A DNA stretch of 6,365 nucleotides from Pirellulales bacterium (lineage in GTDB: Bacteria > Planctomycetota > Planctomycetia > Pirellulales > Thermoguttaceae). Positions within the stretch are counted from its first letter, which is position 1, and each line of letters starts with the position of its first letter. Position numbers and translations under genes: made by a program. Where the stretch lies: the NCBI GenBank assembly GCA_030605745.1, contig JAUWHT010000151.1, forward strand, positions 1 through 6,365. Reading direction: 5' to 3'. The notes below the pieces were generated by a model. That model did no database searches. It saw only the letters and a program-made list of their open reading frames with translations, and had not been told where the DNA came from. Shown in pieces: positions 1-5,955 of this stretch.

Positions 1-123
1 TACATCCAGTATCCGGCTCATGTCAGCGACCTGCAGCGAGAGGACTGGGCCGAACAACGAGAAAATGTTCTAACATCAGTATTAGACCGCTATAAACCCA
101 AGAAATCCTTGCCAACATCGTGA
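1..123 (+). CDS. C-terminal end of an unrecognised protein (5' partial)
   Basis: The frame is open from the first base and ends at TGA 121-123, giving 40 residues that begin YIQYPAHVSDLQ and end KKSLPTS. The tail is hydrophilic and charged (DWAEQRENV, RYKPKK), with no membrane segment and no motif I recognise, so no function is assigned. Supporting reality: the frame is uninterrupted, it is followed after only 36 nt by the GH57 gene on the same strand, and the composition looks like a protein C-terminus. The last codons use more A and T than the genes downstream. The short gap suggests it could be co-transcribed with the GH57 gene and so could belong to the same glucan pathway, but this is inference. 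Confidence 0.6.
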   Translation, partial: YIQYPAHVSDLQREDWAEQRENVLTSVLDRYKPKKSLPTS

Positions 124-132
124 GGCACTACC

Positions 133-153
133 CAATTTTCAATTTGCAATTAC
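133..153 (+). repeat. 7-nt tandem array before the first GH57 gene
   Basis: Three consecutive heptamers follow the pattern CAATTxx (CAATTTT, CAATTTG, CAATTAC). The array lies in the 36-nt gap between the upstream stop and the GH57 start and ends 6 nt before the ATG at 160, where a Shine-Dalgarno sequence would be expected. No such sequence is present. The degenerate 7-nt period matches the arrays before the next two genes although the unit sequence differs. Confidence 0.65.
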
Positions 154-159
154 ATTACT

Positions 160-2358
160 ATGCAAGAAGTCGCTTTAGTTTTCCTCTGGCACCAGCACCA
201 GCCGTACTACCCAGACGACGTCGCCGGGGAGACCCTCATGCCGTGGGTCCGCCTGCACGGAACCAAGGACTATTGGGGGATGGCCGCGTTGTTGAAAGAG
301 GTGCCCGAGTTGCACGCTACCATCAACCTGGTGCCCAGTCTGTTGAGTCAGTTGTTAGCCTATACTGAGTCGGGGCACGAGGATGCGCATCTGCGGATCT
401 CGCGGCTCCCGGCGGACGGGCTGTCCGAGGAGGACATGTACTACCTGCTGGACAATTTCTTCATGGTCCATCCCGAGCGGATGATCCAGCCCTTCTGCCG
501 CTATTATGAACTGTACAAGAAGCGTGGGCTATCGATCGACTCGGCGGATCGGGCCAAGAAGCGGTTCAACAAGCGGGACATCCGCGACTTGCAGTGTTGG
601 TCGAACCTGGTGTGGATTCATCCGTTGGCCTTCGAGCAGGACGGGGAGTTGGCCGAGTTCCGCAAGAAGGGCCGGCATTGGACCGAGAAGGAAAAGCAGT
701 GGCTGCTGGACAAACAGATGGAGCTGCTCGGCAAGGTGATTCCGCTGCATCGCCAGTTGCAGGAGCAGGGCCAGGTTGAACTGACCACCTCGCCCTTCTA
801 TCACCCCATCCTGCCGCTGTTGTGGGACAAGCGCCAAGCGCGCCGGACGATGCCCGACGTGTTGCTGCCGAAGTACCTCGGCGGTTATCCGGAGGACGTC
901 TGCGAGCAGGTTGGCCGGGCGGTCGAATTCCACAGGAAGCTCTTTGGTCAGAGCCCGCGTGGGATGTGGCCTTCGGAAGGCTCGGTCTGCCAGGGGATCA
1001 TCCCGACGATTGCCGAAGCTGGTATCCGGTGGATCGCCGCCGACGAGGAGATCCTTTCCTGTTCGACCAACGGTTGGGTCTCGCGCGACGCCAACGGATT
1101 CTTGCGCAACCCTGAGATGCTTTACCGGCCGTGGCGGATCGAGGAGCAGGGAAAGCAGTTACAGATCATCTTCCGCGACCACGCGATAAGCGACCAGATT
1201 GGGTTCCACTACCAACGCTATCCGGCCGAGAAGGCAGTGGATGATTTCTTCGGCAAGATCGAAGGCATCGGCGATGCCACGGGCGGGAACGCCGGCCACC
1301 GGCCGACGCTGGCCAGCATCATCCTCGACGGTGAGAACTGCTGGGAGTATTATCCCAACGGCGGTGTCGATTTTCTTCGCACCCTTTACCGCCAGGTGGC
1401 CGAGCATCCCAAGATCAAGCCGGTGAGGGTTTGCGACTATCTGGAACAATACCCTGCAACCGACAAGCTGGGCCGGCTGTTCCCCGGTAGCTGGATCCGG
1501 CACAACTTCGGCATCTGGATAGGCCACGCCGAGTGCAACCGTGCGTGGGACGCACTGCATCAAACCCGCCAGTTCCTCGTCAAACTTGCCCAGCAAAACT
1601 CCAAACCCGACGAACAACTTGCCGAGGCCTGGGAAGAACTCTACATCGCCGAAGGCAGCGATTGGTTCTGGTGGTTCGGCGACGATCATTCGAGCGCCCA
1701 GGACGGGCTGTTCGACCGGCTGTTCCGCAAACACCTGCAAAACGTCTACCTGGTGCTGGATGAGCAGCCGCCGGTCGAGCTGGCCAAACCCATCAGCCGC
1801 GGACGCCGTCACGGCGGGCTGCACTCCGATCCGACCGGATTGTTGAACGTCAAGGTGGACGGCCGGCGCACATACTTCGAGTGGATGGGCGCCGGCCACT
1901 ACGTCAACCAGGCCGGCCGGGGAACCATGGCCATGGCCGCCGAACGACTGATTTGCGACCTCTACTTCGGCTTCGACCTCGAGCGGCTGTTTTTGCGACT
2001 GGACGCCCGCGGCGGACCGTTTCGAGAACAATTGGCCGAGGTCGATAAATTGCGAGTGGTGTTCCTCCAGCCGGAAGGGTTCGAGCTGTTGGTCTCTCAT
2101 CCGGTACGGAAGGAACCAGAATTGCAACTGCACCACAACGGTGTCGCGGTGGCCGAGTCGGGTAGCAAGGCCGCGGCCGACTTGCTCTTCGAGCTGGCCA
2201 TCCCCTTCCGCAGCCTGGCACTCTCGACCGACGATCCTGTACAATTTTGCATCGAGTTGCTCTGCGACGAACAATCACTCGAGCGAATCCCCTGCGAAGG
2301 AGCGATCGAAACCACGGTGCCGTCGCCTGACTACGAACTGATCATGTGGCAAGCGTGA
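160..2358 (+). CDS. GH57 glycoside hydrolase, amylopullulanase / alpha-amylase type (COG1449-like)
   Basis: A 732-residue enzyme predicted to cleave alpha-glucans (glycogen, starch or maltodextrin; alpha-1,4 and possibly alpha-1,6 bonds) by the retaining GH57 mechanism. All five GH57 conserved regions can be read: region 1 WHQHQPYY (HQP at 13-15); region 2 GQVELTTSP (204-212); region 3 GMWPSEGSV (268-276), with E273 the expected nucleophile; region 4 LDGENCWEYY (389-398), with D390 the expected acid/base; region 5 EGSDWFWWFGDD (498-509). A segment at 443-464 (GSWI, then NFGIWIG, then E.N.AW) is also typical of this subgroup. Residues from about 545 to the end, containing TYFEWMGAGHY and YFGFDLERLFLRLD, look like the usual beta-rich C-terminal domain. 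There is no signal peptide, since the protein enters the catalytic barrel within 10 residues, so a cytoplasmic location is likely. The ATG at 160 places HQP at the normal distance from the N-terminus. There is no Shine-Dalgarno sequence. Substrate preference among amylase, pullulanase and branching-type activity cannot be settled from sequence. Confidence 0.93.
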   Translation: MQEVALVFLWHQHQPYYPDDVAGETLMPWVRLHGTKDYWGMAALLKEVPELHATINLVPSLLSQLLAYTESGHEDAHLRISRLPADGLSEEDMYYLLDNFFMVHPERMIQPFCRYYELYKKRGLSIDSADRAKKRFNKRDIRDLQCWSNLVWIHPLAFEQDGELAEFRKKGRHWTEKEKQWLLDKQMELLGKVIPLHRQLQEQGQVELTTSPFYHPILPLLWDKRQARRTMPDVLLPKYLGGYPEDVCEQVGRAVEFHRKLFGQSPRGMWPSEGSVCQGIIPTIAEAGIRWIAADEEILSCSTNGWVSRDANGFLRNPEMLYRPWRIEEQGKQLQIIFRDHAISDQIGFHYQRYPAEKAVDDFFGKIEGIGDATGGNAGHRPTLASIILDGENCWEYYPNGGVDFLRTLYRQVAEHPKIKPVRVCDYLEQYPATDKLGRLFPGSWIRHNFGIWIGHAECNRAWDALHQTRQFLVKLAQQNSKPDEQLAEAWEELYIAEGSDWFWWFGDDHSSAQDGLFDRLFRKHLQNVYLVLDEQPPVELAKPISRGRRHGGLHSDPTGLLNVKVDGRRTYFEWMGAGHYVNQAGRGTMAMAAERLICDLYFGFDLERLFLRLDARGGPFREQLAEVDKLRVVFLQPEGFELLVSHPVRKEPELQLHHNGVAVAESGSKAAADLLFELAIPFRSLALSTDDPVQFCIELLCDEQSLERIPCEGAIETTVPSPDYELIMWQA

Positions 2359-2370
2359 AGGAAAAAGGGG

Positions 2371-2398
2371 AAGTATGAATGATGAAGTATGAATGATG
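2371..2398 (+). repeat. Exact 2 x 14-nt tandem repeat after the first GH57 gene
   Basis: Two perfect head-to-tail copies of AAGTATGAATGATG begin 12 nt after the GH57 stop. Each 14-mer is itself two related heptamers (AAGTATG and AATGATG), so the 7-nt period of the pre-start arrays holds here as well. It is followed by non-coding DNA and has no hairpin or T-run, so it is not a terminator. Confidence 0.75.
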
Positions 2399-2439
2399 GA
2401 TTGGGCGCGGAATACACTTCGTTTAGCGGTTGCCGGCAC

Positions 2440-2453
2440 GGCGGCCCACCGCC
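2440..2453. repeat. Small GC hairpin in the GH57-galT gap
   Basis: A perfect 5-bp stem GGCGG/CCGCC with a 4-nt loop CCCA, in otherwise non-coding DNA 12 to 24 nt ahead of the longer hairpin. The size and GC-rich shape fit a REP-type palindrome. By itself it could arise by chance in GC-rich DNA, so confidence is low. Confidence 0.3.
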
Positions 2454-2463
2454 TACCGTATAA

Positions 2464-2483
2464 GGTGGCAATGAATTGCCACC
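2464..2483. repeat. Perfect 8-bp hairpin upstream of galT
   Basis: GGTGGCAA and TTGCCACC are perfect inverted copies separated by the tetraloop TGAA. The hairpin lies 60 nt ahead of the galT start and immediately before the heptamer array. There is no U-tract after it (C-rich sequence follows), so it is not a standard intrinsic terminator. It could be an interspersed palindromic repeat, an mRNA structure in the galT leader or an operator. The sequence alone does not choose between these. Confidence 0.55.
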
Positions 2484-2538
2484 CCCTCACCACTGACTAC
2501 TAACCACTGACCACTCTCCACTCTCCACTCTCCACTAC
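2483..2538 (+). repeat. 7-nt tandem array in the galT leader
   Basis: Eight consecutive 7-nt blocks stay in strict register. The second to eighth follow CCACTxx or a close variant: CCACTGA twice, one divergent CTACTAA between them, then CCACTCT three times in a row and a final CCACTAC. The first block (CCCCTCA, 2483-2489) is degenerate, so the secure array is 2490-2538. It ends 5 nt before the galT ATG at 2544. The strand is almost entirely pyrimidine plus A, leaving no possible Shine-Dalgarno sequence. It is the longest and clearest of the arrays in the window. Confidence 0.8.
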
Positions 2539-2543
2539 TTCCC

Positions 2544-3584
2544 ATGCCAGAGCTACGCAAAGATCCGATCGTCGGCCGTTGGGTGATTATTGCCACCAGC
2601 CGGGCGAAACGACCGCACGACTTCTATTCGTCTCCGACGCGGCAGAAGGACCGGTTCTGCCCGTTCTGCGAAGGGAACGAGGATAAGACCCCCGACGAAA
2701 TTGTCGCCTACCGTGAACCCGGGTCGCAGCCCAACTGTAAAGGCTGGCGGGTGCGTGTGATCCCCAACAAGTTCCCTGCACTGGAGATCGAGGGAGAACT
2801 GAACAAGCGGGGCGAGGGAATCTACGACATGATGCAGGGCGTGGGTGCCCACGAAGTAATCATCGAGTCGCCCCGGCACCTACTGAGTACCTCCGAACTG
2901 TCCGAAGAGCAACTCCGCGAGGTGCTTTGGGTCTACCGCGACCGGCTGGTCGACCTGAAGAAGGACCCCCGGCTGGTTTATGGGATGATTTTCAAGAACG
3001 TGGGGCCGGCCGCCGGGGCCTCGCTGGAACACACCCACAGTCAACTGATTGTCACCCCGATCGTACCGATCAGCGTGTGGGAAGAGATGACCGGCTCGCT
3101 GGAGTTCTACAATTATCGCGGCCGGTGCGTGTATTGCGACATGATCCAGCAGGAACTGGCCACCGAGAAGCGGATCGTGCTCGATACACCCGGCTTCCTG
3201 GCCCTGTGTCCTTTTGCCAGCCGGTTCCCCTTCGAGACCTGGATCGTGCCCAAGATCCATGCCAGCCACTACGAGAACATCCAGAAAAACGAGGTGGACG
3301 AGTTATCGGGCGTGATTCGCCAGGTGATTGCCAAAGTGGAGGCGGCCCTTGACCAGCCGGCCTACAACTACATCATCCACACAGCCCCCTTTGACACCCA
3401 GGAACTGGCGCACTATCATTGGCATATAGAGATTATTCCGAGTTTGACGAAGACGGCTGGTTTTGAATGGGGTACCGGTTTTTACATTAACCCCGTTCCG
3501 CCGGAGCAAGCCGCCGCGTTCTTGCGGGAAATTGAGGTCGAACCTCGGGTGCTGGAAGATATTCCATCCAGAGAAGCTGGATAA
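2544..3584 (+). CDS. galT: GalT-like nucleotidylyltransferase (hexose-1-phosphate uridylyltransferase or ADP-glucose phosphorylase)
   Basis: A 346-residue member of the GalT branch of the HIT superfamily, which moves a nucleotidyl group between nucleotide sugars and sugar 1-phosphates through a covalent nucleotidyl-histidine. The N-terminus PELRKDPIVGRWVIIA is the usual family opening. Predicted zinc ligands are C39 and C42 (CPFC), H112 (SPRH) and H163. The active-site motif is HTHSQ (163-167), with H165 the expected nucleophile; E. coli GalT has HPHGQ. A second CxxC lies at C195/C198 (GRCVYCD), and the C-terminal half has IIHTAPF (277-283), HYHWHIEI (290-297) and GTGFYINP (310-317). Length is normal and the protein appears intact and cytoplasmic. 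Which nucleotide it uses is open: HTHSQ, the second CxxC and the C-terminal GTGxYINP are features I recall from plant ADP-glucose phosphorylase, but also from many prokaryotic GalT proteins. It lies between two GH57 glucan enzymes. The ATG at 2544 precedes the conserved N-terminal motif directly. Confidence 0.92.
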   Translation: MPELRKDPIVGRWVIIATSRAKRPHDFYSSPTRQKDRFCPFCEGNEDKTPDEIVAYREPGSQPNCKGWRVRVIPNKFPALEIEGELNKRGEGIYDMMQGVGAHEVIIESPRHLLSTSELSEEQLREVLWVYRDRLVDLKKDPRLVYGMIFKNVGPAAGASLEHTHSQLIVTPIVPISVWEEMTGSLEFYNYRGRCVYCDMIQQELATEKRIVLDTPGFLALCPFASRFPFETWIVPKIHASHYENIQKNEVDELSGVIRQVIAKVEAALDQPAYNYIIHTAPFDTQELAHYHWHIEIIPSLTKTAGFEWGTGFYINPVPPEQAAAFLREIEVEPRVLEDIPSREAG

Positions 3585-3633
3585 AATAGGGCGTAGTTGC
3601 CGATTAAGGAGTTGGCGTTAGTTTAGTTCCGCT

Positions 3634-3703
3634 TGTAGGAGGCGACTCCCGTCGCCGATTGCAACCAACTCGGTCCGATCGGCGACTGGAGTCGCCTTCT
3701 ACA
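3634..3703. repeat. Nested inverted repeat (REP/BIME-like element) between galT and the second GH57 gene
   Basis: Two 26-nt arms (3634-3659 and 3678-3703) are inverted copies matching at 24 positions. One of the two mismatches would be a G-U pair in RNA. The loop is 18 nt. Each arm contains its own perfect palindrome, GGCGAC-4 nt-GTCGCC (3641-3656 and 3681-3696). A small palindrome inside each of two opposed copies is the architecture of a bacterial interspersed mosaic element made of two REP units. There is no T-run after it, and the element is flanked by TGTAG/CTACA ends. It could stabilise the galT mRNA, attenuate read-through or be a transposase (RAYT)-mobilised repeat. No transposase is in the window. 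Confidence 0.8.
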
Positions 3704-3750
3704 GTTGTCAGTTCCCAGCGTTTGTTCTGATAACTGATGACTGACAACTT
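3702..3750 (+). repeat. Two opposed 7-nt-periodic blocks before the second GH57 gene
   Basis: The first block (3702-3722) has three heptamers starting CAG (CAGTTGT, CAGTTCC, CAGCGTT). After 4 nt a second block (3727-3747) has CTGATAA, CTGATGA, CTGACAA. The blocks are roughly inverted copies, and AGTTGTCAGT (3703-3712) is the exact reverse complement of ACTGACAACT (3740-3749). The array overlaps the alternative upstream ATG of the next gene at 3737 and ends 19 nt before the preferred start at 3767. The block starts at the very edge of the neighbouring nested inverted repeat. Confidence 0.65.
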
Positions 3751-3766
3751 ACAGCGTTGCCTTACC

Positions 3767-5950
3767 ATGCCTCAGCCCATCCGACTGATTCTGGCCCTGC
3801 ACAATCATCAGCCGGTTGGCAATCTTGAGCACGTTATCGAGGAAGCCTACCAGGACAGCTACCGGCCGTTTCTCGATCTCTTCAGCCGCTACGAGTCGTT
3901 GAAGATCGCCCTGCACACCAGCGGCGCGCTGATGGAATGGCTCGACGCGAGGCATCCCGATTATGTCGACCGGCTGGCCGAATTGGCGGCCGCCGGGCGG
4001 ATCGAGATTCTCGGCGGGGTCTTCTACGAGCCTATCCTGGCCATGATCCCCAGGCGAGACCGCATCGGGCAAATCTGCAGTTACACACGATGGCTGCAAG
4101 ACCGCCTCGGCGCCACGATCCGCGGAATGTGGGTCCCCGAACGGGTCTGGGAACAATCGCTGGCCAGCGATCTGGCCGACGCCCGCATCGAGTACACGGT
4201 GTTGGACGACTTCCACTTCAAGAATGCCGGACTGACCGATGCACAACTGCTCGGCCACCTGGTAACCGAGGATGAGGGCCGCGTGCTGTCGGTCTTTCCC
4301 GGCAGCGAACGGCTGCGCTACCTGATCCCCTTCGGCTCACCCCAACAGACGATCGACCACCTGGCCGCAATGGCCGAGCAGCACCCGGGGGCGATCGCCG
4401 TTTTCGGCGACGACGGCGAGAAGTTCGGCACCTGGCCCGAGACTAAAAAACACGTCTACGACGACGGATGGCTCGAGCGGTTCTTCGACGCCTTGGTGGA
4501 AAATCAGGACTGGGTGCAGGTTACCACGCTGGCCGAGTCGGTGGACAACGTGCCGCCGGTGGGCAAGATATTTCTGCCCGACAGCAGCTATCGCGAGATG
4601 ACCGAATGGGCACTGCCGGCCGAGAAGTTGGTCGAGTACGAACGGATCGCCGACGAGCTGAAGCAAAACGCCCATTGGCCCGCCCTGCGACCTTTTGTCC
4701 GCGGCGGCTTCTGGCGGAACTTTCAGGTCAAGTACCCCGAAGCCGGTGAAATGTACGCGCGGATGATGATGGTCAGCCGCCGGCTGGAAGAGGCCGTCCA
4801 CGCAAGCATCAGCGGCGACAGGATCGACAGCAGTCTGCTCGATCAAGCCCGAACGGAACTCTATAAGGGTCAGTGCAACTGTGCCTACTGGCACGGCGCA
4901 TTCGGCGGGGTTTATCTGCCGCATTTGCGTAACGCCGTTTACCGGCACCTGATCGCCGCCGACAATCTGCTGGATCGCGCGGCCGGTCGCGGGGAAACGT
5001 GGATCGAGGCGGTCGCCGACGACTTCAACTTTGACGCACGGCACGAAGTACAACTGGCCAACGACCAACTCCTGGCCCTAATCACCCCTAACAACGGCGG
5101 ACAACTCGTCGAACTCGATGTCCGAAAAATCCGCCATAACCTGCTGGCCACTTTGGCCCGACGCCCGGAAGCTTATCACCGAAGGATCCTCGACGGAACA
5201 CAACAGCCGAACGGCGAGTGCGCCAGCATCCACGATCGAGTGGTACTCAAGCAGGAGGACCTCGCCCAGCGGATTCAGTATGACGACCATCCGCGCAAGG
5301 CTCTTTTGGACCTATTCTACGACAACGACGTGACACTCGAAGCGGTGGCCTCGGGCGAAGCCGCCGTCGGGGGTGATTTCGTCGATGGACGTTACGAGGC
5401 CCGAGTGCGACGTAACCCAACGCGGATCCAGGTCCAACTGTCCCGCCAGGGCAACGCCTATGGCGTGCCGCTGCGGATTACCAAGGGCCTCACCTTGGAC
5501 GCCGGCAACTCTACGCTTCAAATCGCCTACCTGCTGGAAGGTCTGCCGCCGGACCGGCCGCTGCACTTCGCCGTGGAGTTCAATTTCGCCGGCATGCCAT
5601 CTGGGGTCGACGACCGCTACTTCTACAACACCGACGGCAATCACCTGGGTGAACTTGGCTCTCGCTTAGAGCTAAGCGACGTGCTTTCCTTGGGCCTGAA
5701 GGACGAGTGGCTGGGGATCGACGTCAATCTAAAGGCGTCGCGACCGACGCACTTCTGGACCTTCCCCGTCGAGACGGTCAGCCAGTCGGAGAGCGGATTC
5801 GAATTGATCCACCAATCGACGGCGGTGCTGCCCCACTGGTTCGTCGAGCCCGACGCCGACGGCCGGTGGCGCGTGACCATGCAAATGGCCATCGACACCA
5901 GCCGCGCCGAGAACCACGTCGAGAACAAACTCGTCGCAGCCGCCACGTAG
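3767..5950 (+). CDS. GH57 4-alpha-glucanotransferase / alpha-amylase (TLGT/AmyA type)
   Basis: A 727-residue enzyme from the preferred start, predicted to transfer alpha-1,4-glucan segments between chains (EC 2.4.1.25) or hydrolyse them. The five GH57 regions match the Thermococcus litoralis glucanotransferase: HNHQPVGN (12-19), GRIEILGG (77-84), MWVPERVWE (121-129) with nucleophile E125, GDDGEKFGTWP (214-224) with the acid/base in the DD pair, and GQCNCAYWHGAFGG (368-381). Residues about 280-365 correspond to the helical middle domain (DUF1925) and about 415-720 to the beta-sandwich C-terminal domain (DUF1926), so the architecture is complete. There is no signal peptide, and a cytoplasmic role in glycogen or maltodextrin turnover fits. 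An in-frame ATG at 3737 would add 10 residues, but those codons lie within the repeat block. The ATG at 3767 gives the family-like opening MPQPIRLILALHNHQP, so it is preferred. Neither start has a Shine-Dalgarno sequence. Transferase versus amylase activity is inferred from the motifs. Confidence 0.93.
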   Translation: MPQPIRLILALHNHQPVGNLEHVIEEAYQDSYRPFLDLFSRYESLKIALHTSGALMEWLDARHPDYVDRLAELAAAGRIEILGGVFYEPILAMIPRRDRIGQICSYTRWLQDRLGATIRGMWVPERVWEQSLASDLADARIEYTVLDDFHFKNAGLTDAQLLGHLVTEDEGRVLSVFPGSERLRYLIPFGSPQQTIDHLAAMAEQHPGAIAVFGDDGEKFGTWPETKKHVYDDGWLERFFDALVENQDWVQVTTLAESVDNVPPVGKIFLPDSSYREMTEWALPAEKLVEYERIADELKQNAHWPALRPFVRGGFWRNFQVKYPEAGEMYARMMMVSRRLEEAVHASISGDRIDSSLLDQARTELYKGQCNCAYWHGAFGGVYLPHLRNAVYRHLIAADNLLDRAAGRGETWIEAVADDFNFDARHEVQLANDQLLALITPNNGGQLVELDVRKIRHNLLATLARRPEAYHRRILDGTQQPNGECASIHDRVVLKQEDLAQRIQYDDHPRKALLDLFYDNDVTLEAVASGEAAVGGDFVDGRYEARVRRNPTRIQVQLSRQGNAYGVPLRITKGLTLDAGNSTLQIAYLLEGLPPDRPLHFAVEFNFAGMPSGVDDRYFYNTDGNHLGELGSRLELSDVLSLGLKDEWLGIDVNLKASRPTHFWTFPVETVSQSESGFELIHQSTAVLPHWFVEPDADGRWRVTMQMAIDTSRAENHVENKLVAAAT

Positions 5951-5955
5951 GTCGA

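Noticed and set aside
60..159. Sigma-70 promoter before the first GH57 gene
   Set aside because: AT-rich words such as TATAAA (91-96) occur, but they lie within the upstream coding sequence with no convincing -35 partner.
120..368. Frame of 82 codons starting at the upstream stop
   Set aside because: It overlaps the GH57 start in another frame, passes through the heptamer array and gives an Arg/Pro-rich nonsense product.
1159..2274. Long antisense frame (371 codons) opposite the first GH57 gene
   Set aside because: Mirror frame of a GC-rich gene. The product is low-complexity in V, G, Q and L with no recognisable motif, while the plus strand encodes an intact enzyme with all its motifs.
2490..2538. 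CRISPR array
   Set aside because: Units of 7 nt are contiguous with no spacers, so this is a short tandem repeat and not a CRISPR.
3585..3633. Small gene or additional heptamer array after galT
   Set aside because: Only loosely repeated GTTGGC/GTTAGTT words are present, with no consistent register and no credible reading frame.
3634..3703. Rho-independent terminator after galT
   Set aside because: The stem-loop is strong, but no T-run follows either arm and the 18-nt loop and nested palindromes are untypical. A weak terminator role cannot be excluded.
4337..5068. Antisense frame of 243 codons opposite the second GH57 gene
   Set aside because: Shadow of the real gene, covering conserved GH57 regions 4-5. 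It has no motif and no upstream signal.
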